A stretch of DNA of 18,413 nucleotides, from positions 1 to 18,413 of the forward strand of contig JBKHHW010000053.1 in NCBI GenBank assembly GCA_046538945.1, in the 5' to 3' direction. A program made the translations under genes and the position numbers. The notes beneath the pieces were generated by a model. That model worked only from the letters and a program-made list of their open reading frames with translations, was not told where the DNA came from and did no database searches. Shown piece after piece: positions 7,675 to 12,978 of this stretch. The stretch comes from JAEZKC01 sp046538945. Lineage in GTDB: Bacteria > Fibrobacterota > Chitinivibrionia > Chitinivibrionales > Chitinispirillaceae. How positions within the stretch are numbered: position 1 is the stretch's first letter; every line of letters begins with the position of its first letter.

Positions 7675-8493
7675 TCAGGGCTGGGATTGCTCCTCGAGCT
7701 GAATGACTCTGTCTATTATAGATACAAACGCATCCATACTACTGCTTGTCTCCTCTTTCCCGAACAGCACCTCGCCCTGATCACTCAGAGAAACAAACCG
7801 GGGGTCAAGGGGTATGGCACCCAGAAAAGGTATCCCCAGTTCTTCGGCCATGAGCTTGCCGCCACCGCTTCCGAACACAGCAGTCTGCTCACTGCAGTGA
7901 GGACACACAAATCCGCTCATGTTTTCGATCACTCCAGTCACCGGCAGCTCGAGCCTCCCGCAGAAATCGATCGATTTGCGCACATCGAAAGTGGCCACGT
8001 CCTGAGGCGTGGTCACGATTATGGCTCCGTCGGGCCTGGCCGTCTGTACCACCGAAAGAGGTTCGTCTCCAGTTCCCGGAGGCGAATCGATGATGAGGTA
8101 ATCAAGATCATCCCACACTGTGTATCCTATGAATTGGGAAATGACCGAATGCTTCAGAGGTCCGCGCCAGATGACCGAATCGTGCACGTTCTTCAGCAGG
8201 AACTGAACCGACATCACTTTGAGAAGACCGTCATATTTGACAGCCGGCTTCAGGTGAGTCTGGTCCCCTTCGCCCACATAATTTTCCAGACCAAGCATTT
8301 TGGGTACGGATGGCCCATGCAGGTCCGTATCCAGAAGGCCGGTTTTTTTTCCCCTGAGCGCCAGTCCCACGGCCAGGTTGACTGCCACGGTGCTCTTTCC
8401 CACCCCGCCTTTACCCGACAGGACCACGAATTTGTGTTTGATGCCCGAGAGGGTCTGCTCCAGGCGCTCTTCATCTGCTCCCTGATGACTCAT
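7675..8493 (-). CDS. mrp: Mrp/NBP35-type P-loop ATPase (Fe-S cluster carrier family)
   Basis: A 272-residue Mrp/ApbC-family ATPase of the SIMIBI class. Members bind and transfer iron-sulfur clusters as dimers. Visible are the deviant Walker A GKGGVGKST (27-35), switch I region LLDTDLHGPSVPKMLG, Walker B-like YLIIDSPPGTGDEP (132-145) and the cluster-binding CPHC motif (Cys197, Cys200). The N-terminal MIP18/DUF59 domain of longer Mrp proteins is missing, as in the short versions found beside dinitrogenase-cofactor-like genes. The ATG at 8493 is chosen over an upstream TTG at 8499 because AAGGAG sits 6-7 nt before it. It is divergent from two NifX/NifB-like genes, as in ORP loci of anaerobes, with a strong sigma-54 promoter candidate upstream at 8607-8592. 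The transcript would carry hairpin copy 2 in its leader and copy 1 after its stop. Confidence 0.96.
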   Translation of the reverse strand: MSHQGADEERLEQTLSGIKHKFVVLSGKGGVGKSTVAVNLAVGLALRGKKTGLLDTDLHGPSVPKMLGLENYVGEGDQTHLKPAVKYDGLLKVMSVQFLLKNVHDSVIWRGPLKHSVISQFIGYTVWDDLDYLIIDSPPGTGDEPLSVVQTARPDGAIIVTTPQDVATFDVRKSIDFCGRLELPVTGVIENMSGFVCPHCSEQTAVFGSGGGKLMAEELGIPFLGAIPLDPRFVSLSDQGEVLFGKEETSSSMDAFVSIIDRVIQLEEQSQP

Positions 8494-8521
8494 GTGCAAC
8501 TCCTTGGTATTTGAAAAATGC

Positions 8522-8569
8522 TTCCCCGGAGGTGAATCGCTGATTCAGCACAGAATCACCTCCGGGGAA
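8522..8569. repeat. Inverted repeat, copy 2 (arm core GGAGGTGA / TCACCTCC, 20-nt spacer)
   Basis: The arms 8522-8535 and 8556-8569 pair perfectly over 14 bp (TTCCCCGGAGGTGA). The spacer 8536-8555 is 20 nt and has its own alternative pairings (GAATC 8534-8538, GATTC 8542-8546, GAATC 8553-8557), so two folds compete. If the sigma-54 promoter at 8607-8592 is used, this hairpin begins about 12 nt into the mrp mRNA. No T-run follows. Confidence 0.9.
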
Positions 8570-8591
8570 ACGGATGCGGAGACGGCACTGA

Positions 8592-8607
8592 AGCAAGAGG
8601 CGTGCCC
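8592..8607 (-). promoter_or_regulatory. Sigma-54 (-24/-12) promoter candidate for mrp
   Basis: Read on the minus strand this is GGGCACGCCTCTTGCT, matching 11 of 12 fixed positions of TGGCACG-N4-TTGCW, with exact GG-N10-GC spacing. The predicted start is near 8581, giving a leader of about 88 nt before the mrp ATG. An 11/12 match is unlikely by chance in this window (my rough estimate is about 0.2 expected), and it sits in the right place and orientation. Confidence 0.82.
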
Positions 8608-8650
8608 GCCTGGACAAGGTCTCCGGTAGGGAAGAACGCTGCCCTGCACC

Positions 8651-8697
8651 TTTGCAGCCATGCAAAAAAACCTTGCGCACGTTGCACCCGCGCAAGG
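8651..8697. promoter_or_regulatory. Candidate enhancer (UAS): two TTGC-N6-GCAA palindromes 30 bp apart
   Basis: Site 1 is TTTGCAGCCATGCAAA (8651-8666, perfect 6-bp arms). Site 2 is TTGCACCCGCGCAA (8682-8695). Both fit TTGC-N6-GCAA, and their starts (8652 and 8682) are 30 bp apart, about three helical turns. A further TTGC at 8673 forms a larger inverted repeat, CCTTGCGC (8671-8678) with GCGCAAGG (8690-8697). The sites lie between the two divergent sigma-54 promoters, about 80-130 bp upstream of either predicted start, the usual place for an enhancer-binding protein. Which protein binds is inferred; the regulator at 14363-15688 is the local candidate. Confidence 0.65.
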
Positions 8698-8752
8698 CGG
8701 AAAACCGACTCCCCCAGCCCTCAAAGACTCTCCTTACCCTTTCGCACCCTTG

Positions 8753-8768
8753 AGGCACGGAAATCGCT
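8753..8768 (+). promoter_or_regulatory. Sigma-54 (-24/-12) promoter candidate for the NifX/NifB-like genes
   Basis: AGGCACGGAAATCGCT matches 10 of 12 fixed positions of TGGCACG-N4-TTGCW with exact GG-N10-GC spacing. The predicted start near 8779 leaves a 31-nt leader containing the AAGGAG ribosome site. A 10/12 match alone would be expected about once by chance in both strands of this window; its place and its divergent partner are what make it convincing. Confidence 0.72.
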
Positions 8769-8809
8769 TGTCTGACCCCTTCCTTAAACCAAACAATCAA
8801 GGAGAAACC

Positions 8810-9169
8810 ATGAGAATAGCACTGTCCGCTGAAAAGCCCACCACCGACAGTCCCCTGGACCAGAGGTTCGGAAGGGCCAGATACTTCATGATTTATGACG
8901 AGGAAAAACAGAGCTGGGAAGTGATGGACAACACCCAGAATCTCCAGGCCGCCCAGGGTGCGGGAATCCAGTCCGCGGCAAACGTGGTCAACGCCAATTG
9001 CGGTGCTCTGATAAGCGGCCACTGCGGGCCCAAGGCTTTCAGTGCTCTTGTAAAAGCCGGCGTGGCAGTTTACAGCGCAGCGGGAGGTTCCGTACAGGAG
9101 GCCTTAAATCAGTACAAATCCGGAAAACTCAAAAAACTCGATTCCGCCGATGTCCAGGGACATTGGTGA
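8810..9169 (+). CDS. Dinitrogenase iron-molybdenum cofactor family protein (NifX/NifB-like, ORP-type), copy 1
   Basis: This 119-residue single-domain protein is of the dinitrogenase FeMo-cofactor biosynthesis family, an RNase-H-like fold that in other members binds metal-sulfur clusters (the orange protein ORP binds a Mo-Cu-S cluster). Family marks are the N-terminal MRIALSAE, the conserved DQRFGRARYFMIYD, AAQGAGIQSA (47-56), ISGHCGPKAFSAL (68-80) and the terminal GHW. Cys64 and Cys72 are possible ligands. The ATG at 8810 is chosen because AAGGAG lies just before it; the frame is open further upstream but that part overlaps the promoter and enhancer. It is the first gene after the plus-strand sigma-54 candidate, 41 bp before its paralogue. 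No nitrogenase genes are present, so nitrogen fixation is not implied. Confidence 0.94.
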   Translation: MRIALSAEKPTTDSPLDQRFGRARYFMIYDEEKQSWEVMDNTQNLQAAQGAGIQSAANVVNANCGALISGHCGPKAFSALVKAGVAVYSAAGGSVQEALNQYKSGKLKKLDSADVQGHW

Positions 9170-9210
9170 TCTATATTTATGAACAGATTCATCTTATTAC
9201 AGGAGGTTGT

Positions 9211-9549
9211 GTGAAAATTGCCGTTCCTACAGCAGCGGGTAATCTTTGTCCCCACTTCGGACATTGCGAAAAATTCATAATAGTGGATGTGGATGAAAAG
9301 TCCAAATCGATAATCGACAAAGAGGAAGCGGTTCCTCCTCCTCATGAACCTGGAGTGCTGCCCAAATGGCTCAGCGAAAAAGGGGTCAGCACCATAATCG
9401 CGGGAGGAATGGGAATGAGGGCTCAGCAGCTCTTCTCTCAGTATGGAATCGAGGTGGTGACCGGAGCTCCTGTCGAGCATCCCCAGACGGTCGTTCTCAA
9501 CTATCTAAAAGGGACCTTGGTGACCGGAAGCAATCTGTGCGATCACTGA
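9211..9549 (+). CDS. Dinitrogenase iron-molybdenum cofactor family protein, copy 2 (CPHFGHC type)
   Basis: A 112-residue paralogue of the preceding gene with clearer metal-binding marks: LCPHFGHCEKF (Cys13, His15, His18, Cys19), PPPHEPGVLPKWL (43-54), GGMGMRA (65-71) and a C-terminal NLCDH (Cys110, His112). Proteins of this subtype are regularly found beside Mrp ATPases in anaerobes and archaea, which suggests they give or receive an iron- or molybdenum-sulfur cluster from Mrp (family knowledge and inference). The start is GTG at 9211, strongly set by AGGAGG at about 9200-9205. It is expected to be co-transcribed with copy 1 and possibly with the metallo-hydrolase downstream, from which it is separated by 130 bp holding hairpin copy 3. 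Confidence 0.94.
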   Translation: MKIAVPTAAGNLCPHFGHCEKFIIVDVDEKSKSIIDKEEAVPPPHEPGVLPKWLSEKGVSTIIAGGMGMRAQQLFSQYGIEVVTGAPVEHPQTVVLNYLKGTLVTGSNLCDH

Positions 9550-9598
9550 AAACTGATTTCTATAGCTTTTAACTAAATGTCACATCGGGCGGTGATTA

Positions 9599-9642
9599 CC
9601 CCGGAGGTGATGAAATGACAAATCAGTTTTTCACCTCCGGGG
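9599..9642. repeat. Inverted repeat, copy 3 (CCCCGGAGGTGA / TCACCTCCGGGG, 20-nt spacer)
   Basis: The arms 9599-9610 and 9631-9642 pair perfectly over 12 bp; the spacer 9611-9630 is exactly 20 nt but unrelated in sequence to the other two. It lies between the second NifX/NifB-like gene and the metallo-hydrolase. No T-run follows, so read-through is likely. Its left arm could also serve as the ribosome site of a small leader frame (9615-9683). Confidence 0.9.
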
Positions 9643-9683
9643 CAAACTCCAGGTCACCCCGCAGGTACAGGATAATGGAATGA
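9615..9683 (+). CDS. Possible 22-residue leader peptide overlapping the metallo-hydrolase start
   Basis: An ATG at 9615 sits 7 nt after a perfect GGAGG (9603-9607) and opens a 22-codon frame. It ends at TGA 9681-9683, overlapping the ATG of the next gene (ATGA). The ribosome site lies in the left arm of hairpin copy 3, so folding would hide it. The peptide (MTNQFFTSGANSRSPRRYRI then ME) has no recognised features. The downstream gene has its own AGGA, so coupling is not needed. A frame this short can be chance; treat as a hypothesis. Confidence 0.25.
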   Translation: MTNQFFTSGANSRSPRRYRIME

Positions 9684-10516
9684 TCAAAAGACTTTCAGTT
9701 ACTCTTCTGATCGACAACAGGCCGCAAGGGGAGGGCCTTGCAACTGAGCACGGGTTTTCTCTCTGGATCGAAGCTGATGATCTGAAAATCGTGCTGGATT
9801 CAGGACAAAGCAGCCTTTTCCTCCAAAATGCTCAAAAACTGGGAATCGATCTCTCCACTGCCGACCATCTGGTCCTCTCCCACGGGCATTATGATCATAC
9901 CGGGGGCGTCCGCGAACTGATTGAAAAAAACCGTTCTGTCAATGTATTCTGTCATCCCGGAATCTTCATCCCGCGCTACAGCCGCAAGCCTGACGGTTCC
10001 ATGAAACCGATCGGAATCGGCAGAACCGATGCCGCGGCACTGAATAATATCTATAATTCCATTCACTGGACATCCGCACCTACCTGCATATCTCCGGACA
10101 TCGGGATTACCGGCTCTATACCCAGAAAAACTTCATTCGAGGATACCGGAGGCAAGTTCTACCTGGATACGGGCGCTTCCGTTGAGGATCCGTTGAAGGA
10201 TGACATGGCCATGTGGTTCAGGACAAAAAAGGGTCTTGTGGTGCTGACCGGCTGCTGTCATTCCGGTTTGGTAAACACGCTGGAGTATGTTTCTGCTTTG
10301 CAAAAAGATACCCCCGTTTCTACAATACTGGGCGGCTTTCATCTGCTGAATGCATCGGAAGAGCGAATGGAAGCTACTGTCTCATATCTCGAATCTGGAA
10401 ATATACAGAAACTGATTCCCTGTCACTGCACAGGCGATGGTGCAATGGATTTTCTTAAAAGAAGAATGGGCGGACGATGTGTCCAGGGTAACACAGGAGC
10501 GCGTTTTGTTTTCTGA
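9680..10516 (+). CDS. Metallo-beta-lactamase-fold hydrolase (COG1237 type)
   Basis: A 278-residue protein of the metallo-beta-lactamase superfamily, closest in pattern to COG1237 (MJ0301-like; annotated in archaea as a dihydropterin ribofuranosylaminobenzene-phosphate synthase). The metal-binding motif is HGHYDHTGG (His68, His70, Asp72, His73), with further ligands His194 (LTGCCHSG), His221 (LGGFHL) and probably His249 (PCHCTG). It is cytoplasmic, with no signal peptide. AGGA at 9669-9672 supports the ATG at 9680. Genes of this type often accompany NifX/NifB-like and Mrp genes, so it probably belongs to the ORP-like set. The substrate is unknown, and the archaeal pterin name should not be transferred. 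Its stop is 9 bp from the convergent stop of the dipeptidase gene. Confidence 0.93.
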   Translation: MIKRLSVTLLIDNRPQGEGLATEHGFSLWIEADDLKIVLDSGQSSLFLQNAQKLGIDLSTADHLVLSHGHYDHTGGVRELIEKNRSVNVFCHPGIFIPRYSRKPDGSMKPIGIGRTDAAALNNIYNSIHWTSAPTCISPDIGITGSIPRKTSFEDTGGKFYLDTGASVEDPLKDDMAMWFRTKKGLVVLTGCCHSGLVNTLEYVSALQKDTPVSTILGGFHLLNASEERMEATVSYLESGNIQKLIPCHCTGDGAMDFLKRRMGGRCVQGNTGARFVF

Positions 10517-10525
10517 ACTCCCGAA

Positions 10526-11227
10526 CTAATTCGTTGTATCGTCTGGAACGCTTACTGAAGACTTTTCCTTTTCACCTTTCATGCTTTCCACAATACTGTA
10601 TCTCTCCCTCACTTCATTTTTCGGAAAAGCATCGAAATGCCACCACTCGACCGATATCCCCTGAAAACCCGCCGAGGTCATTACTTCACGCAGCAATTTG
10701 CGGTTCTCCACCTGCTCTTCTGTCAGTTTGCCTTCAGCCAGGAATTTCTCTTCGTAACGGGGCTGGGCCAGTTCTCCAAAATAGTCGAAATGAGTTCCCA
10801 TGTCGAGGGGTTTTCCAAGACTGTCCAAGATTGTAAGGTCGACTGCTGCTCCGTAATTGTGGATCGATCCGGTTCTGGGGTTGGCCACATATTTCTGTTT
10901 GTCGGTGCCTTTGACTGTCTCCCACATTTTGGCCTGAACATCCCGTGGCCTCAGTCCGTCATACACAAGCAGACTGTACCCTTTTTTCTTTTCCTGAAGT
11001 ATCTCCTGAGCTTTTGACAGCTTGATCGCCGCCTCTTTTCTCAAATAGCATTTCTCCAGATCCCCGTAGACATCCTCACCAAGAAAATTATCTTCTGTCG
11101 AGTACATCAGTTTCACTTTGATAGAGGGGTTGATGGTCTGGATATCCACCATGCCATCGGGCATCGCGAAGAGAAGCCCGACGAAAACAGTTATCAGGAA
11201 TGATGTTTTCATTTTGTTTCTGGACAT
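10526..11227 (-). CDS. Exported D-alanyl-D-alanine dipeptidase (VanX/peptidase M15 type)
   Basis: A 233-residue zinc peptidase of the M15 family. The zinc and catalytic residues match VanX: His123 and Asp130 in GSIHNYGAAVDLTI, Glu194 and His197 in VEWWHFD, and Arg93 in YDGLRPRD. An N-terminal hydrophobic stretch (about 8-22, TSFLITVFVGLLFAM) after basic residues indicates a signal peptide or anchor, so it acts in the periplasm on D-Ala-D-Ala from peptidoglycan. No vanHA-like genes are near, so turnover or salvage is more likely than glycopeptide resistance. The first ATG (11227) has AGGA about 9 nt upstream; the Met five codons later has no ribosome site. Upstream lies a very AT-rich stretch with a TAGATATCTA palindrome (11258-11267), a possible promoter or operator. 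Confidence 0.93.
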   Translation of the reverse strand: MSRNKMKTSFLITVFVGLLFAMPDGMVDIQTINPSIKVKLMYSTEDNFLGEDVYGDLEKCYLRKEAAIKLSKAQEILQEKKKGYSLLVYDGLRPRDVQAKMWETVKGTDKQKYVANPRTGSIHNYGAAVDLTILDSLGKPLDMGTHFDYFGELAQPRYEEKFLAEGKLTEEQVENRKLLREVMTSAGFQGISVEWWHFDAFPKNEVRERYSIVESMKGEKEKSSVSVPDDTTN

Positions 11228-11344
11228 ATTGAGAAATCCTATCTATTCAGATTAAATTAGATATCTATTTAAAATTAATAGCTGATGGGGTATAAATCAA
11301 ACCTGCGGAAAACAGATCATTTCATTCGCTTATTGTTTCTGGGA

Positions 11345-11896
11345 TCAGCGGGCTGTCGAGCCGGTATTCATAACTGCTTGAATCGCCTTTACGAAGGCAG
11401 AAAGAGATTCTGCATAGATATTTTTCCTGTCTTTTCCCTTTTCATCCAATGTATCAGCTATCTCGTTAATCTGAAGATGGGGCTTTAGGACACATGCACC
11501 GACACGGGTAAAGAAGGTCTGCAGAGAAGCCAGTACGCCGGGTCCACCGTGCGGGCCGGCTGAAACGGTTACAAGCCCCACGGGGAGATTGTCGTACTCA
11601 CTGTTCAGATGGTCGAGAGCGTTTTTGAGCACACCGGGAGTGCCGCCGTTGTATTCGGGAGAAACCACTATCAATGCGGATGATTCCTGAATGACTCGCG
11701 AAAAACGGACTATATCCGGGTGGGGATCTGAGAGATATTTCAGCCTCTCAGTCAGAAAAGGGATTTCGAAATCCTTCAGATCAAAAATCTGCACTTTGTC
11801 TGAGAATACTTTGTTAAGGGCTGATTCGACCAGACGAGCCGCACGAGGGCTCAGCCGTCCGGTGCGTGTACTGCCTATGAGAATAGAAATCGTCAT
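11345..11896 (-). CDS. NADPH-dependent FMN reductase / flavodoxin-like quinone reductase
   Basis: A 183-residue flavodoxin-fold oxidoreductase of the NADPH-dependent FMN reductase family. The FMN phosphate loop is GSTRTGR (8-14), and the signature SPEYNGGTPGVLKNALDHL (79-97) and SAGPHGGPG (112-120) are clear. Such enzymes reduce FMN, quinones, azo compounds or chromate with NADPH. The ATG at 11896 is preferred over a GTG at 11905, which lies inside the very good ribosome site GGAGGT. A MarR-type regulator remnant lies directly upstream on the same strand, and its shifted frame ends on a TGA overlapping this ATG, so the two were probably a regulator-reductase pair. Confidence 0.94.
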   Translation of the reverse strand: MTISILIGSTRTGRLSPRAARLVESALNKVFSDKVQIFDLKDFEIPFLTERLKYLSDPHPDIVRFSRVIQESSALIVVSPEYNGGTPGVLKNALDHLNSEYDNLPVGLVTVSAGPHGGPGVLASLQTFFTRVGACVLKPHLQINEIADTLDEKGKDRKNIYAESLSAFVKAIQAVMNTGSTAR

Positions 11897-12179
11897 AGAA
11901 TCCACCTCCGATCATGTTGGTTGTATTCATAATATAGTTTGATGATCTGTGTAAGCACGACCCGGTAAGCTCGCTGGTCCCGGGGATTCACCACCCGTTC
12001 GATAAAGCCCTGCGATTCAAGCATTCTTATTGTACCTGCCACAGTGCTGCGATCGATACCCGCGCGCGCTCGGCAATCTGTTCCTGGAATAAACCTTCAT
12101 CAGTAAAAAGCTCCATCAGTATGGGAATCTGGCCCGGTCCCGGGTCGTTCAGAATATAAGAGGGAATTGATGATCGTAA
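11893..12179 (-). pseudogene. MarR-family regulator remnant with a frameshift
   Basis: Two reading frames on the minus strand join into one winged-helix protein. The first (from about 12179) gives ILNDPGPGQIPILMELF and FQEQIAERA; the second gives GIDRSTVAGTIRMLESQGF and IERVVNPRDQRAYRVVLT, the MarR recognition helix and wing with the DxR signature. They are out of register at a (CG)n run at 12061-12069; removing two bases there restores AERAGIDRSTVAG. The beginning lacks a start codon and the dimer helix normally before this part, and the C-terminal helices are shortened, so the gene looks decayed and not merely misread. The second frame ends at 11893, overlapping the FMN reductase ATG. Positions 12180-12311 hold no gene, only a possible degenerate hairpin repeat at 12279-12291. 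Confidence 0.75.
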
Positions 12180-12311
12180 AATTAAAATAAGTTTCCGCAG
12201 CAGAAGCCGAGGGGAAAAGGGGCGCCGAAGAACTGTTGCCCGTTATGGTGATGGTGGATAATCCCGGATGTAAAAAAGATTACCTCTGGGGTGCGCAATC
12301 CGTTTTGCGAA

Positions 12312-12806
12312 TCAGAAAATCCCGATTTTCTCCCACATGCGGTAGTAGGGAAACACTGCTTCGAAGTCAAGCCGCAGATCCTCCTGCTCAAGCTCCGGGT
12401 TGACTGCATGGAGCGCCTCGTTGGACCGTGCAAAACGGGTGAAGGCGTCTTTGGCCGCAATGGAAAAGAAGACTGTGATCATCTCCTCTGCGGTAAGCTT
12501 TTTGGAGTAGGCTTTTTTGGCCAGCTTGCTCATGATTTCGTAGTGATGTTTGGGAACGGGAATGGAGATGGGAACCGTATCGGATTTAAGTTCCTTTTCG
12601 AATACATGCTCGGGAATAGCAGGATCGGAATAGCCGAAGTCAATCTCCCACTTGTCTATAAGGGGGCCGCTTTCGCAGTAGAAGATCAGACTGGTGAAGG
12701 AGTCCTGGTTCAGGTACCCTTCAGAGATCTCAACCAGATAATCCAGCCATACTTTCACCGCTTTGTGAGTTTTTATATCGACGTAAATCCATTCGAACTG
12801 TTCCAT
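12312..12806 (-). CDS. Hypothetical protein, 164 residues
   Basis: I do not recognise this protein. It appears soluble and mixed alpha/beta: the N-terminal part (FEWIYVDIKTHKAVKVWLDYLVEI) alternates like beta strands and helix, there is a Pro-rich stretch around SDTVPISIPVPKHHYEIM, and the C-terminal half is helical and acidic (AVNPELEQEDLRLDFEAVFPYYRMW). It has only one Cys and no signal peptide or membrane segment. The ATG at 12806 has GAGGGAG just upstream. A plus-strand frame overlaps it almost fully, but the minus-strand reading has the better start, ribosome site and amino-acid balance. It is divergent from the antiporter gene downstream in the window (172-bp gap). Confidence 0.75.
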   Translation of the reverse strand: MEQFEWIYVDIKTHKAVKVWLDYLVEISEGYLNQDSFTSLIFYCESGPLIDKWEIDFGYSDPAIPEHVFEKELKSDTVPISIPVPKHHYEIMSKLAKKAYSKKLTAEEMITVFFSIAAKDAFTRFARSNEALHAVNPELEQEDLRLDFEAVFPYYRMWEKIGIF

Positions 12807-12907
12807 AACTCCCTCGGCTGTGAATAGGTGACAGGGTGGCTTCAGTATGGAATATACGTAAGGATAAGGGGAAAGAAAACGGCGATTTTAAAGAGTGCAG
12901 CCATGTT

Positions 12908-12923
12908 CGGAACGGCATTTGCT
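12908..12923 (+). promoter_or_regulatory. Possible sigma-54 promoter for the antiporter gene
   Basis: CGGAACGGCATTTGCT matches 10 of 12 fixed positions of TGGCACG-N4-TTGCW with exact GG-N10-GC spacing and a perfect TTGCT -12 box. The predicted start near 12934 gives a 45-nt leader before the ATG at 12979. One such match could be chance in the window; position and the sigma-54 activator gene just downstream raise the odds. No TTGC-N6-GCAA site was seen upstream of it. Confidence 0.45.
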
Positions 12924-12978
12924 TTGATCTTTTAATCGGTATTGTACCCAGTTATTTTGACTTTCCGCTGCAGGTTTT

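Noticed and set aside
8497..8499. TTG at 8499 as the mrp start.
   Set aside because: It is too close to the AAGGAG site; the ATG at 8493 has the right spacing.
7633..8514. A 293-codon plus-strand open frame opposite mrp.
   Set aside because: It lies antisense to a textbook Mrp ATPase; its translation is rich in His, Arg and Ser with no domain. It is a shadow.
8810..9549. Evidence for nitrogen fixation from the NifX/NifB-like genes.
   Set aside because: No nifHDK or other nif genes are present, and small proteins of this family are widespread in non-fixing anaerobes.
7605..9642. The three inverted repeats read as ordinary intrinsic terminators.
   Set aside because: None is followed by a T-run on either strand, and copy 2 lies upstream of mrp in its predicted leader, where a terminator would block the gene.
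10526..11227. A glycopeptide-resistance locus, suggested by the VanX-type dipeptidase.
   Set aside because: No vanH, vanA/B ligase or vanRS genes lie nearby; exported VanX-like enzymes are common in diderms for peptidoglycan turnover.
12182..12460. Minus-strand frame with a HHHH run after the hypothetical gene.
   Set aside because: It overlaps the end of the 164-residue gene in another frame and has no good start or ribosome site.
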